Source: Alteromonas confluentis (GTDB lineage: Bacteria > Pseudomonadota > Gammaproteobacteria > Enterobacterales > Alteromonadaceae). Taken from it: a stretch of 64,000 bases of DNA. The translations under genes were made by a program, and so were the position numbers. Below, one piece after another: positions 9,866-19,922 of the stretch (the stretch's first letter is position 1; the number at the start of each line of letters is the position of its first letter). Below the pieces are notes generated by a model. It saw only the letters and a program-made list of their open reading frames with translations. It was not told where the DNA came from and ran no database searches. Location: positions 18,944 to 82,943 of the forward strand of contig NZ_MDHN01000034.1 of assembly GCF_001757105.1 (NCBI RefSeq). Direction: 5' to 3'.

Positions 9866-10798
9866 ATGAAACGACTCTACTTTTTTATATTGTTCCTTTT
9901 CCTGAATGGAGACTTCGCGTTGGCTGATAATTGGACCCGCACTGAAATCGATTTATATCCAAATGGGATCCCCGGAGAAATAAGTCACGCGACGTCTGAA
10001 TATGTTGGCAGGCAAACGGTGGGCGATCAGTCTGTAGTGGCGGTGGATAAACCTGAATTGACAATGGTTGCACCACAGCCGGAGGCGCGTACCGGTGCGG
10101 CGGTACTGATCATGCCAGGCGGCGGTTACCAACATCTTGCTATCGACAAGGAAGGCTTTAAGGTTGCTGAGCGTTTTGCTGAAGCTGGTGTAACCGCATT
10201 TGTTTTGAAGTATCGCATGCCTCTTGCGGCCAACATGGACAATCCGTCTACCGGACCCTTGCAAGATGCACAGCAGGCTATGACGGTAATTCGCAAGAAT
10301 GCGGAAAAATGGGGTCTGAATAATGAACGTATTGGCGTTATGGGATTTTCAGCCGGTGGGCATCTGGCCTCTACCGTTGCAACACATTTCAAGAAACCGG
10401 TGCAAGCGGTTCATAGCCGAAAGGGATTGCGTCCGGATTTTCAAGTTCTGATTTACCCGGTTGTTTCAATGACTGACGGCGTTACCCATGAAGGTTCAAG
10501 AACCTCTCTGCTGGGCGACAACTACGATAAAGGGATGATCCAACGCTTTTCTGCTGAGATGAATGTAACGACCAATACGCCGCCTGCTTTCATTGTTCAC
10601 GCTAACGATGATAAAGCGGTGCCAGTAACCAACGCGCTTAATTATCACCGTGCATTGGTTAACAAGCGTGTTCCTGTGCAAATGTTACTCTTGCCAGACG
10701 GCGGTCATGGCTTTGGAATGCGCCATCCCATCGACTGGTTTGAAACTATGCTGTCGTGGATGAAAGCGTATGGAATGTTCGATGAAAAAACCTCTTAA
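9866..10798 (+). CDS. Secreted alpha/beta-hydrolase, esterase/lipase (acetyl-xylan-esterase-like)
   Basis: 310 residues from ATG 9866, chosen over 9833 because it opens directly into a signal peptide (MKRLYFFILFLFLNGDFALA). Visible motifs are the oxyanion-hole region MPGGGYQ near 86, the nucleophile elbow GFSAGGH near 160, an Asp in HANDDKAVP near 258, and the catalytic His in GGHGFGM near 290. This is the BD-FAE/carbohydrate-esterase-like group of alpha/beta hydrolases, which deacylate sugars or other small esters. The adjacent alpha-glucan uptake locus makes a carbohydrate ester plausible, but no shared operon is visible. Confidence 0.87.
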   Translation: MKRLYFFILFLFLNGDFALADNWTRTEIDLYPNGIPGEISHATSEYVGRQTVGDQSVVAVDKPELTMVAPQPEARTGAAVLIMPGGGYQHLAIDKEGFKVAERFAEAGVTAFVLKYRMPLAANMDNPSTGPLQDAQQAMTVIRKNAEKWGLNNERIGVMGFSAGGHLASTVATHFKKPVQAVHSRKGLRPDFQVLIYPVVSMTDGVTHEGSRTSLLGDNYDKGMIQRFSAEMNVTTNTPPAFIVHANDDKAVPVTNALNYHRALVNKRVPVQMLLLPDGGHGFGMRHPIDWFETMLSWMKAYGMFDEKTS

Positions 10799-11108
10799 AC
10801 TACACTCAGAATATCCAGTAATTTTAAAATATTAAGTCGGTTAAGTTGTTAACCGACACCTCTCATCTGCTTTTCAGAATCCTCATCTCCTCCGTCAGTT
10901 AGCGGTTGATACCAACCCATTCACCACTTTTTACGTTTTTTGGGCGCACAAATAAAAAGTTAAAAATGTAAAATTTAAGTTATGAATACGTATGCATGCT
11001 GTTGCTCTAAATTTCACCACAAGGATAAGATTCAAGCTGGAATAAAAAGTAGTGTCCGGAAATGTTCGCTGGTTTCCGGGTAAAAAAATAACTATTGGAA
11101 CGCCCAGC
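10799..11108. other. Upstream region of the alpha-glucan operon
   Basis: About 310 bases. It contains the LacI/MalR-like operator at 10983-10996 and presumably the operon promoter. The bases after the hydrolase stop show no clear terminator. Confidence 0.45.
10983..10996. promoter_or_regulatory. LacI/MalR-type operator
   Basis: Near-perfect palindrome TGAATACGTATGCA, with one mismatch from TGCATACGTATGCA. This resembles motifs described for MalR-like LacI-family repressors of maltodextrin genes in Alteromonadales. It lies 113 bp before the TonB receptor start. No lacI gene is in the window. Confidence 0.6.
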
Positions 11109-14100
11109 ATGAAAATATTCAAACCTAACATAATTACCCACGGCCTATTGGCCAGCGGTCTCATCCTCTCCAGTTCTGCGTTGCACGCTCAGCAGGCTGA
11201 AGAGTCCGAAACAATCAATGACGATGAAACCATCGAGCGTATCGAAGTACGCGGTTTTAGCTCGAGTCTGATCCAGTCGCTCAATCAGAAGCGGTTTAGT
11301 GATACGGTTACCGAACAGATTTCTGCCGATGACCTGGGGGGATTACCCGACGTGTCAATGGCCGATGCGCTGACTCGGTTGCCAGGTATTTCGGCGGTAC
11401 GAACCGGTGGTCAGGCTGCTGAAATTAACATTCGCGGTTTGTCTGGCGACTTTGTTTTCTCAACATTAAATGGCCGTGAACAGGTTTCTACCAGTGGTAG
11501 TCGCGCCATTGAATTTGACCAGTATCCTTCAGAATTAATAAATTCAGCGGCAGTGTATAAATCGCCGAAAGCCTCGCTGATAGAAGGTGGCGTTGCCGGT
11601 ACCGTAGAACTGCAAACCGCGAGCGCGTTGGCCAACGAGCAAACTCACACGTTTAACGCGAACGTACGTGGCATGTTCAATGACAGGGCCAGCGAGATCC
11701 CTGACGCCGAAGAATATGGTCATCGTATTAGCTTTTCCTATCAGGGGAAGTTCATGGATGACACCGTGGGGGTATCGTTAGGTTATGCACGTTTGTTTCA
11801 GCCCAGCGTTTCAACCCAATTTATTGGTTTTGCCTACAATGGCGCTGTCGACGTAGATGGTATCGAAGGTGACAACGATGCCGCCGGTACTGACTGCCCT
11901 GAGTGCGAATACATTTCAGAAGGCTTTGAAATGCAGCACAAAGGGGGAGAAGAAACCCGTAACGGTTACATGGCTTCAGTAGAGTGGGCGCCTACCGACA
12001 ACTTTAAACTGAAAGCTGACGCCTTTCTCTCTAAATTTGACTCAGAAGCGTTCGCCCGTGGTTTCCGGGTAAAACTCGGCGGCATCAATGCCAATATTAT
12101 CAACCCCGTGGTGGTAAATAATAGTGTGATAGGAGGCACATTTACCCGCTCTGATAGCAGCTTTACCCGGGTAGAGCTGGTGAATGATGACAACCAGGAC
12201 TTCGACCAGGTTGCAAGTTTCGGTATTAAAGCTGACTGGCAGATAACGGATAACCTGAGTGCCCAGTTTGACGTGTCTAAATCCACCGCAGAAAGCGATT
12301 TTCGTAATGGTCTGCTTTGGTCTCTGGTTGCGGAAGACGCGAATGCCGCCAATCCCACCTTTGATGAAAACGTGCAAATCAGCTATTTGCTGAATGGGCT
12401 CAACCTGCCTGATCTCGCGTTCAATCAAACTGATGCGTTTACCGATTTAAATCGGGCGATGATCAGTAAATACGGGATTTATCCGTATGAGAACGAGGAT
12501 GACTTGGATGCTTACCGTGCAGATTTCCAATACTTTCTCGACTTACCTGTCGTATCCGGTATCGAATTTGGCTATCGCTATTCGGATCGCGAATTCAGTA
12601 ACGATCGCGCTATTTTCGAGTTCGGAAACGATGGCGGATTCTCAGTAAGTCAGCCGCCACTGAACATAACGGAAGGGATGTCTGAAGTAGTGGACTGGTC
12701 TGGCGCCTTTTCTTATTTCCCCAGCTACCTTTCTATCGATTTAAACACTGCTCTGAATGCCTGGTTTCCTGACGGAATTCCACAACCCGCACAAACCTGG
12801 GGCCCTGGCGCTGCTGGCGTGATCAATGGCGATGGTACGAACGCCGCGTCGGCCTGGACGATACAGGAAAGTGGTGAAGTATTTGAAACAGTAAACGCAG
12901 CATATCTGATGGCGAACCTGGACACAGAATTGTTTGGCATACCCATGACCGGAAATGTGGGTGTACGCTATGTTCGCACCAAACAAGCGTCAACGACGCT
13001 TCAGCGCGCAACACGCCTGGTTACCGACCCCGAGACGGGTGTGAGCGAGGAAGTCAGTGACCCAACCGCCGGCGCGCAAAACATTACAGATGAGTTAGGC
13101 CTGATCAATAACTTCTATCGCCCAACCATTCTGACCCATGAATTTACCGATGTACTGCCATCGATAAATTTAAATTTCAAGCTGACCGACAATTCCCAGT
13201 TACGGGTTGCTGCCGCGAAAGTCATGGGGCGTGCGCCAATCAACCGTTTCGCCGCCAATGCCTCCACTACCGTGGAAACCATTACTGCGACGATGGACAG
13301 AGACTCTGGGGAAGTTACCTTGTCTCAACCTACCGCCCGGGTAAACGGCTCAGCACGAAATAGCCCTTATCTTGAGCCGTTCTACGCGACCCAATATGAC
13401 TTGTCTTACGAGTATTACTTCGACGAAACCGATGGTGCGCTGGTGGTAGCCGGCTTCTACAAGAATATCGAGTCATTCATCGAGAATATCGCCGTTGAAC
13501 CTTACGACTTTGAAGGAAATGGATTCACCGTACCAGACTCGGTGCAGGTACCCGTATATCTGGAAAGTGAATTTAGCGGGCAGGAGCCAGAGCTAGCACT
13601 GGATGCGGCCGGTGATCCGTTGTTCGTGACTGTGCCAACCGAAAATGGCCGTTACGAGACGGCAATTAACAATGCGGAAGGCGGCTATATTCGTGGTGTC
13701 GAAATTGCCTACACCGAGATCTACAGCATGTTACCTGGCATGTGGTCTGGGTTAGGTATGAGCGCCAGCTATTCGTTCACAGAAAGTGAGATTCAGCGCA
13801 CATTGAGTGAAGGCGTGTTTGCCAGCCAATTGCCTGGACTCTCTGAAAACGTGGTAACGGCGACGCTGTTCTGGGAGTACGAAGGTTTCGAAACCCGGGT
13901 GTCTGCCCGCTATCGGGATGCCTTCGTATCGCAGCAGGTAGCGGTAAATGATCAAACCGTAAACTTCGACGATGAGCTGGTGATTGACTATCAGGCCTCT
14001 TACGAAATTAACGACAATTTGAGCATGCTGTTTCAGGTAAACAACCTCACCGACGAACCTACCCGAAGCTATTTCTCGACACCGGAGCAAACAGGCACAC

Positions 14101-14150
14101 TGCAATTCTTCGGTACCCAGTATTACCTCGGTCTGACCTATTCACTGTGA
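11109..14150 (+). CDS. TonB-dependent receptor, probably for maltodextrins/alpha-glucans
   Basis: 1013 residues from ATG 11109, which opens the signal peptide (MKIFKPNIITHGLL..., cleavage near LHAQQ); the longer frame from 11052 lacks this. The TonB box and plug follow: ERIEVRGFSSSLIQSLNQKR, then ISADDLGGLPDVSMADALTRLPGIS. The large size and this plug motif are typical of the TonB-Xanth-Caul (TIGR01782) carbohydrate receptors. A CPEC pair near 270 could form a loop disulfide. The barrel ends YYLGLTYSL. The pullulanase gene starts 11 bp downstream, and the operator at 10983 precedes it. Together these point to import of linear or branched alpha-glucan fragments released at the cell surface. 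Confidence 0.92.
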   Translation: MKIFKPNIITHGLLASGLILSSSALHAQQAEESETINDDETIERIEVRGFSSSLIQSLNQKRFSDTVTEQISADDLGGLPDVSMADALTRLPGISAVRTGGQAAEINIRGLSGDFVFSTLNGREQVSTSGSRAIEFDQYPSELINSAAVYKSPKASLIEGGVAGTVELQTASALANEQTHTFNANVRGMFNDRASEIPDAEEYGHRISFSYQGKFMDDTVGVSLGYARLFQPSVSTQFIGFAYNGAVDVDGIEGDNDAAGTDCPECEYISEGFEMQHKGGEETRNGYMASVEWAPTDNFKLKADAFLSKFDSEAFARGFRVKLGGINANIINPVVVNNSVIGGTFTRSDSSFTRVELVNDDNQDFDQVASFGIKADWQITDNLSAQFDVSKSTAESDFRNGLLWSLVAEDANAANPTFDENVQISYLLNGLNLPDLAFNQTDAFTDLNRAMISKYGIYPYENEDDLDAYRADFQYFLDLPVVSGIEFGYRYSDREFSNDRAIFEFGNDGGFSVSQPPLNITEGMSEVVDWSGAFSYFPSYLSIDLNTALNAWFPDGIPQPAQTWGPGAAGVINGDGTNAASAWTIQESGEVFETVNAAYLMANLDTELFGIPMTGNVGVRYVRTKQASTTLQRATRLVTDPETGVSEEVSDPTAGAQNITDELGLINNFYRPTILTHEFTDVLPSINLNFKLTDNSQLRVAAAKVMGRAPINRFAANASTTVETITATMDRDSGEVTLSQPTARVNGSARNSPYLEPFYATQYDLSYEYYFDETDGALVVAGFYKNIESFIENIAVEPYDFEGNGFTVPDSVQVPVYLESEFSGQEPELALDAAGDPLFVTVPTENGRYETAINNAEGGYIRGVEIAYTEIYSMLPGMWSGLGMSASYSFTESEIQRTLSEGVFASQLPGLSENVVTATLFWEYEGFETRVSARYRDAFVSQQVAVNDQTVNFDDELVIDYQASYEINDNLSMLFQVNNLTDEPTRSYFSTPEQTGTLQFFGTQYYLGLTYSL

Positions 14151-14161
14151 GAACAACAATC

Positions 14162-17100
14162 ATGAACAAACTGAATAGCGCCAAAGCGAATAGACGTAAA
14201 CGGACATCAGATATGACCAGACTTACTAAACAGGCTTGCGGGTTTCTGGCCTGCATACTGACACTTTTTGTATTAACCGGTTGTGGCGGCTCGGATATCG
14301 AATCGGGTAGCAATAATCTGCTTACCTGCGACTCGCCGCTTATCCCGGATTCAACGGGCACACAGTGTGTCGCGCCGCCTCCCATCGAGTGCGACCCGCC
14401 AACCGTTCCGAACGAAGCCAATAATGCTTGCGTAGTGGGGGCTGATCCTACGTTACCTGCACCGGCATTCTTTCCCGGTGAATATCAGGCGGTGCTTTAC
14501 TACAACCGCGGCTCTGTGGATGCCGATAACATTCCCAACGACCCGGCTTATGACGGCTGGCGTCTGCATACCTGGAATGATGAAACCTGTGATGCCTATG
14601 CCGATGCAGATACCGACTGGGCCAATGGCCGTCAGCCAACCGGCATCGATCCGAATTATGGCGCCTACTGGGTACTTGAGCTAAAAGAAAATTATGGCAC
14701 CTGTCATAACTTCATTATCCATAAAGGTACCGATGATGCCGGAAAGGAAATGGGAGGAAGCAACTACGCAGGCTCGCTGGTTCAAGACGACGAAACGTTC
14801 ACCCGCATGAACTTCACACTGTCTGGTGAAGCAATCATTTTCGAATTTCCGATTATTTCTTTAGGTGAACAACCCGTCGATGTTGAAGGTCTTGGTGCAC
14901 ATTGGCTGGATGTGAACACCATTCTGTGGAACGCGCCGGAAGGTGTAGAAACCGTTGAGTTGCATTACAGTGAAACGGCGGGACTTGAATCTACCCTGGA
15001 AGATGGCCTCAACGGTACGGTACTGACGCTGACTGAAACCACCCTCACCGATGAGCAAATCGCGCTGGCGCCTCATCTGCAATCCATGCAAGCATGGCAA
15101 GGCGACTGGGATGAAGCTGCGGCGAAAGCGGTACTGAAAACCCAGACTGCAATCGGCGGCTACAACGATGAAGGCAAATTGGTTGCAGCAACCGGTATTC
15201 AACTGGCTAACGTACTGGATGTGCTTTACACCAGCGGCGATGATGATGCTAACGAAGCCTCGCTGGGACCGGTTTATACCGACACCGGCATTTCTGCCGT
15301 GGTGTGGGCCCCTACCGCACAGCAGGTTAATCTGCTGAGCTACTCAGACAGCAAGTCACTGCAGAATACGTATCCGATGACGCTGGATGAAAATACCGGG
15401 ATCTGGCGCTACGATGGTGACATGTCACTGGATCGTACTCTGTACCGCTTTGAGGTTACCGTTTATCACCCTGTTACTGGCGAGCTGGAAACTCTGGAAG
15501 TCACCGACCCGTATTCGGTTTCACTTTCTACCAACAGCCGATTCTCACGTTTTGTGAATCTGTCAGATGACGATCTCAAGCCTGACGGTTGGGATACCCA
15601 ATCGGTTCCGACGATTGCCGATCCGGAAGATGCGGTGATTTACGAAGGTCACATCCGCGACTTTAGTATTCTTGATGAATCCACATCAGAAGCGAACCGG
15701 GGCAAATACCTGGCGTTCACAGAAGAAGGTACAGCACCGGTTGCACACCTGCAAAAGCTCGCTAATGCCGGTATGACCCACTTCCACATGTTGCCTGCCA
15801 ACGACATTGCCAGCGTGGATGAGAACCCCGCGAATGTAGTGAATATCAACGATACGATTGGCGATCTTTGTCGCCTAAACCGCAATGCAGCCATCTGCGA
15901 AGAGGAGCCGGAAGGAACAGTAATTAAAGATCTGCTGGAAAGCTACGATCCGGCTTCTGAAGGCGGCAAAGCCCAGGCGCTTATTGATCAAATGCGTGGC
16001 TATGATTCCTTCAACTGGGGTTACGATCCGTATCACTTCAATGTGCCTGAAGGCAGCTATGCCTCTGACGCCGAGGGTGTTCAGCGTATCGTTGAAATGC
16101 GCGCAATGAATATGGCCTTGCATGAGATAGGTCTGCGGGTTGTGCTGGATGTGGTGTACAACCACACCAATGCTTCAGGCGTGTATCCGCGTTCAGTGCT
16201 GGATAAAGTGGTACCGGGCTATTATCACCGTTACGACGTAGAAACCGGCGCGATGGTGCAGGAAACCTGCTGTGAAGATACCGAACCCCGTCAGGCGATG
16301 ATGGAAAAGCTGATGCTGGATTCGCTGCTGTTATGGACCGAGCAGTATAAGTTTGATTCCTTCCGCTTTGACATCATGAGTCAGGCCACGGTCGATACTA
16401 TGGTGCGTCTGCGTGATGCCGTACAGGCCATTGACGAAGATAACTATTTTTACGGTGAAGGCTGGCTGAAGGAAGACCGGGGATACGAGCAGGCCAACCA
16501 GATCAATATGGGCGGCACCCAAATCGGTACCTATAACGACCGCATTCGTGATGCTATTCGTTACGGTCATCTGTTTAACCCGGAAAGTGACGAAGCGCTG
16601 AGCGCACAGGATCGCCTGAAAATGGGCATGGCCGGTACACTCACCGACTATGTACTGGAAACTTCCGGTGGCTCTGCTACCACAACCAGTAGTCTGGGTG
16701 GTTACGGTCAGGACCCGGCCGACGTTATCAACTATGTGTCTAAACACGACAACGAAACCCTGTGGGATCAGTTTAACTACTCTCTGCCCATGGATCTCAC
16801 TCTCGAAGAGCGTGTTCGTGCGCAGAATATCGGTATTACCTTACCGTTGATGTCACAAGGTATTCCATTCCTGCAAATGGGCGGCGACTTCTTGCGCTCC
16901 AAGTCGATGGATCGCAACAGTTACGATGCCGGGGACTGGTTCAACTATGTGGACTTTACCTTCAATACCAACAACTGGAATATTGGTCTGCCGCTGGCAG
17001 TGGATAATTCCGCGCGCTGGGATGAAATGAGTGCGTTTATCTACGATGCCGAGCGTGCTGCAAGCATGGGAGAAATTGAATTTGCTTCTACGGTGTTCGA

Positions 17101-18553
17101 TGAATACCTGATGATCCGCTCTGGCAGCAAGTTATTCCGTCTGACCACCATGGACGACATTATTCAGCGCGTGGGTTTCCATAACATCGGTGCCCGTCAG
17201 CAAGTGGGGCTGGTGGGCATGAGCATTGATGATGGTTATAACGAAACGAGTGAAACACCACTGGCTGATATTGATCCCGCCGTCGATGCCATTATGGTGG
17301 TGGTAAACACCGGCTACGAAGAAAAATCCATTACTGTCGCTACAGCAACCGGTTTTGAATTACACAACGTGCTGATGAACTCAGTTGACAATACGGTACG
17401 TACCGCTATGTTCACGGAAGGGACCGGCGATGACGAAGGCAACGGTACCTTTACCGTGCCCGCACTGACCACTGCAGTATTCGTAAAACCGCAGATGGGC
17501 GCGCAAGGCTATGGCTTGTCGGCTTACGCCACTGCCGGTGCACCGGATATTGTACCGTTCGGTGACACTGTTGCCTATTTACGTGGTGACATGAACGAGT
17601 GGGGCACAGATTCACCGTTTACTTATCAGGGCGACGGCGTGTATACGGTTACGGCAACGCTAACTGCCGGCACCACCTACGGGTTCAAAATGGCTTCAGA
17701 AGACTGGGATGCAGTGAACTTTGGTGCTGCGGACGGTTCTGATGGTATTGTCGCTCTTGGCGACGACATGGTACTGGGTGTAAGCAATACCAACCTGAGC
17801 TTTACGCCAGCAGAAACGGCACTGTATGAATTCCGTGTGGATGCTTCAGATACCAGCGCCCCAATCCTGACTGTCAACTATGACGAGCCATTTGCACCCA
17901 CCACCGTTTATCTGCGTGGCGATATGAATGGCTGGGGAACGGACGATGCCTTTAGCTACCAGGGCGATAAGATATACACTTTTGCTACTACGCTGGAGCC
18001 GGGCACCTATCAGTTCAAGATTGCGTCGGAAGACTGGTCTACGGTTAACCTGGGCGGAATGACAAATAACGAGTCAGATACTGCCGTTAACGTGGGGGCA
18101 ACGCAGTTCCTTGCCGCGACTAACGAAAACCTGGTGCTGACCATTGAAGCGAGCAACAGCTATGTGTTTGTGCTGTCAGCGCGAAATGGTGAAATACCTA
18201 CCATTGGTGTTTTCGAAGAGCAATTCTTTGGCGCAACGCCAGTATTTATTCGTGGCGGCATGAATTCATGGGGCACCGACAACGCACTGACGTGGCAGGG
18301 CGATGGCACCTATACGGCGGATATCGTGCTTAGCGGTGGTGCAACGGAGTTTAAGGTCGCTTCAGAAGACTGGAGCACGGTGAACTTCGGTAATCCAGAT
18401 GGCGAAGCCTCAAACGAAGTGATGGTAGATGTTCCCAAAGTGTTGGGGGTCAGTAATAACAACCTGGTGATCAACGCTGAAGCCGGCACCTACCGCTTCA
18501 CGGTATCAGGGCCAGATGGCAGTAAGCCTGTGATAACGGTAACGGCGCTATGA
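14162..18553 (+). CDS. Pullulanase-type GH13 alpha-amylase-family lipoprotein with three C-terminal repeats
   Basis: 1463 residues. A lipobox (FVLTGC) near residue 43 marks a surface or periplasmic lipoprotein. ATG 14213 is an alternative start that would give a more usual signal peptide. After a Cys-rich linker and N-terminal beta domains comes a CBM48-like module (about 375-480) and the GH13 barrel. Its catalytic residues are visible: Asp737 in FRFD (nucleophile), Glu766 in YGEGW (acid/base) and Asp863 in KHDNET. VVYNHTNASG is conserved region I. Together with the size, this fits pullulanase type I (GH13_13/14), which debranches alpha-1,6 links in pullulan and glycogen. Three similar ~105-residue modules end the protein. 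It is co-transcribed with the TonB receptor, giving a digest-and-import pair. Confidence 0.92.
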   Translation: MNKLNSAKANRRKRTSDMTRLTKQACGFLACILTLFVLTGCGGSDIESGSNNLLTCDSPLIPDSTGTQCVAPPPIECDPPTVPNEANNACVVGADPTLPAPAFFPGEYQAVLYYNRGSVDADNIPNDPAYDGWRLHTWNDETCDAYADADTDWANGRQPTGIDPNYGAYWVLELKENYGTCHNFIIHKGTDDAGKEMGGSNYAGSLVQDDETFTRMNFTLSGEAIIFEFPIISLGEQPVDVEGLGAHWLDVNTILWNAPEGVETVELHYSETAGLESTLEDGLNGTVLTLTETTLTDEQIALAPHLQSMQAWQGDWDEAAAKAVLKTQTAIGGYNDEGKLVAATGIQLANVLDVLYTSGDDDANEASLGPVYTDTGISAVVWAPTAQQVNLLSYSDSKSLQNTYPMTLDENTGIWRYDGDMSLDRTLYRFEVTVYHPVTGELETLEVTDPYSVSLSTNSRFSRFVNLSDDDLKPDGWDTQSVPTIADPEDAVIYEGHIRDFSILDESTSEANRGKYLAFTEEGTAPVAHLQKLANAGMTHFHMLPANDIASVDENPANVVNINDTIGDLCRLNRNAAICEEEPEGTVIKDLLESYDPASEGGKAQALIDQMRGYDSFNWGYDPYHFNVPEGSYASDAEGVQRIVEMRAMNMALHEIGLRVVLDVVYNHTNASGVYPRSVLDKVVPGYYHRYDVETGAMVQETCCEDTEPRQAMMEKLMLDSLLLWTEQYKFDSFRFDIMSQATVDTMVRLRDAVQAIDEDNYFYGEGWLKEDRGYEQANQINMGGTQIGTYNDRIRDAIRYGHLFNPESDEALSAQDRLKMGMAGTLTDYVLETSGGSATTTSSLGGYGQDPADVINYVSKHDNETLWDQFNYSLPMDLTLEERVRAQNIGITLPLMSQGIPFLQMGGDFLRSKSMDRNSYDAGDWFNYVDFTFNTNNWNIGLPLAVDNSARWDEMSAFIYDAERAASMGEIEFASTVFDEYLMIRSGSKLFRLTTMDDIIQRVGFHNIGARQQVGLVGMSIDDGYNETSETPLADIDPAVDAIMVVVNTGYEEKSITVATATGFELHNVLMNSVDNTVRTAMFTEGTGDDEGNGTFTVPALTTAVFVKPQMGAQGYGLSAYATAGAPDIVPFGDTVAYLRGDMNEWGTDSPFTYQGDGVYTVTATLTAGTTYGFKMASEDWDAVNFGAADGSDGIVALGDDMVLGVSNTNLSFTPAETALYEFRVDASDTSAPILTVNYDEPFAPTTVYLRGDMNGWGTDDAFSYQGDKIYTFATTLEPGTYQFKIASEDWSTVNLGGMTNNESDTAVNVGATQFLAATNENLVLTIEASNSYVFVLSARNGEIPTIGVFEEQFFGATPVFIRGGMNSWGTDNALTWQGDGTYTADIVLSGGATEFKVASEDWSTVNFGNPDGEASNEVMVDVPKVLGVSNNNLVINAEAGTYRFTVSGPDGSKPVITVTAL
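17569..17880 (+). repeat. Pullulanase C-terminal module, copy 1
   Basis: Encodes the first of three modules sharing YLRGDMN.WGTD...YQGDGVYT...FK.ASEDW..VNFG, then GVSN.NL. It resembles beta-sandwich starch-binding domains. Divergence at the DNA level indicates old duplication. Confidence 0.75.
17900..18225 (+). repeat. Pullulanase C-terminal module, copy 2
   Basis: Second module (YLRGDMNGWGTDDAFSYQGD ... FKIASEDWSTVNLGG ... ATNENL). Same order of motifs as copies 1 and 3. The conserved Trp and Tyr positions could stack on glucose rings. Confidence 0.75.
18236..18550 (+). repeat. Pullulanase C-terminal module, copy 3
   Basis: Third module (FIRGGMNSWGTDNALTWQGD ... FKVASEDWSTVNFGN ... GVSNNNL), ending one codon before the stop. 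Confidence 0.75.
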
Positions 18554-18597
18554 TGTTTATCGATGAGATATAGCGATTAGTGATTTACCAAAACAAA

Positions 18598-18625
18598 AGG
18601 GCCGCTCAATTGAGCGGCCCTTTTT
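18598..18625. terminator. Bidirectional terminator between pullulanase and cyoE
   Basis: Perfect 24-base palindrome (18598-18621; arms AGGGCCGCTCAA and its complement) flanked by A-rich sequence on the left and T run on the right. It can end transcription from both convergent genes. Confidence 0.88.
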
Positions 18626-18638
18626 CGTATTTACAAGT

Positions 18639-19535
18639 CTATAACGCTAAGGCGAACAGTTTTGGTGCTACATCGTGGTAGTCTACCGCCATGGCTATGC
18701 TGAGGATCGTGATGTTCAGTATGGAGAAACCGAACACCTGACGGGCCCAGCGGGTCATATCGATATCAGGGCGATAACCGCGCAATGCCATCAGCAACCA
18801 CCAGAAGCTGGTGGTGCAGGCAACTGCGAGGAAACCGATACCAGTATAACCAGCTATTGACAGCATCATGGTTACAATGGCGTAAACCGCGATGTAAAGC
18901 ACGATATGCAGTTTGGCCTTTTCGATACCTTCTGCAACCGGCAGTACCGGAATATTCGCCGCTTCATAATCTTTGAAACGGAAAATAGCGATGGCGTAAG
19001 AGTGGGGCATTTGCCACAAACTAAACATCACCAGCAGAATGGCAGCGGCAGCATCGAACTGGCCACTTACCGCGCAGTAACCCACAACCGGGGGAACCGC
19101 ACCGGATAAGCTGCCAACCAATGTGCCATACACAGAGTTACGTTTCATATACAGGCTATAAACGCCCACATACACCACATAACCCAGTGCAGCGAAAAAC
19201 ACCGCAGTGGCGTTAGTGTACGCCACCAGCAGGGCAAAACCCATCACACCCAGCACAATGCCATGCCAGAATGCGGCTTTCAGCGACATTTCCCCGGTCA
19301 CGGTAACCCGGGAGCGGGTACGTTGCATCTTGGCATCAATATCCCTGTCAATGCAGTTATTAATTGCACATCCGGATGCAACAACCAGTGATAGGCCAAT
19401 CAGCGTTGCCGCCATCAGCATAAAGTCAACGTCACCCCGTGATGCCAGCAGAAAACCACCGGCGACAGAGATCAGGTTGCCCATAATAATGCCGGGCTTA
19501 GTCACGGTTAAATATCGACGAAATACAGGTTTCAT
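18639..19535 (-). CDS. cyoE: Protoheme IX farnesyltransferase (heme O synthase)
   Basis: 298 residues, the family length. A polytopic UbiA-type prenyltransferase with the first Asp-rich motif [18 protein letters not shown] near 98-115 and the second loop [13 protein letters not shown] near 150. It attaches a farnesyl group to protoheme, making heme O for the CyoB binuclear centre. It is the last gene of the cyoABCDE order, 48 bp after cyoD. Its product supplies the cofactor of the oxidase encoded in front of it. Confidence 0.97.
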   Translation of the reverse strand: MKPVFRRYLTVTKPGIIMGNLISVAGGFLLASRGDVDFMLMAATLIGLSLVVASGCAINNCIDRDIDAKMQRTRSRVTVTGEMSLKAAFWHGIVLGVMGFALLVAYTNATAVFFAALGYVVYVGVYSLYMKRNSVYGTLVGSLSGAVPPVVGYCAVSGQFDAAAAILLVMFSLWQMPHSYAIAIFRFKDYEAANIPVLPVAEGIEKAKLHIVLYIAVYAIVTMMLSIAGYTGIGFLAVACTTSFWWLLMALRGYRPDIDMTRWARQVFGFSILNITILSIAMAVDYHDVAPKLFALAL

Positions 19536-19583
19536 ATTTCCAGTTTACCTCGCGTACGCTCAGAAAATGTACCAGCCAGCAGG

Positions 19584-19922
19584 CTAGTACATCATCATCG
19601 CGTTAGACTCGTAAATGATCCAGACAGACAGACCGACTACCATGAAGATAATCAGGGCACTGAACAGGAACGAGAACGTGCTTGCACGGCCATCTTCGGT
19701 AACGAAGTTCAGGTGCAGAAAGTATTTGAGGTGAACCCAAATCTGTACCAGACCTAAAGTAACGATACTCCAGATAGTGGTGCCTTTAGAGAAGTCGCCT
19801 TCCATAACCATCCAGAAAGGGATGACTGTCAGGATGACCGACAGTACAAACCCAATCACGTAGGATTTCACATCACCATGGTCGTTTGCATGGCTAACAG
19901 CGTGAGAATCGTGCTGACTCAT
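19584..19922 (-). CDS. cyoD: Cytochrome bo3 ubiquinol oxidase subunit IV
   Basis: 112 residues. The ATG at 19922 overlaps the cyoC stop (TAATG arrangement) and is preferred to an upstream in-frame codon inside cyoC. Hydrophilic His-rich N-terminus ([17 protein letters not shown]) followed by three membrane helices, with the family motif MEGDFSKGTTIW and VWIIYESNAMMMY at the end. In E. coli this subunit aids assembly of the CuB centre. Confidence 0.96.
   Translation of the reverse strand: MSQHDSHAVSHANDHGDVKSYVIGFVLSVILTVIPFWMVMEGDFSKGTTIWSIVTLGLVQIWVHLKYFLHLNFVTEDGRASTFSFLFSALIIFMVVGLSVWIIYESNAMMMY

Noticed and set aside
9643..9927. 94-codon plus-strand frame upstream of the hydrolase
   Set aside because: Runs into the hydrolase start in another frame, has no ribosome site or family features.
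14147..14161. GTG start of the pullulanase overlapping the receptor stop
   Set aside because: ATG 14162 and ATG 14213 are closer to the signal peptide; a coupled GTG start is possible but weakly supported.
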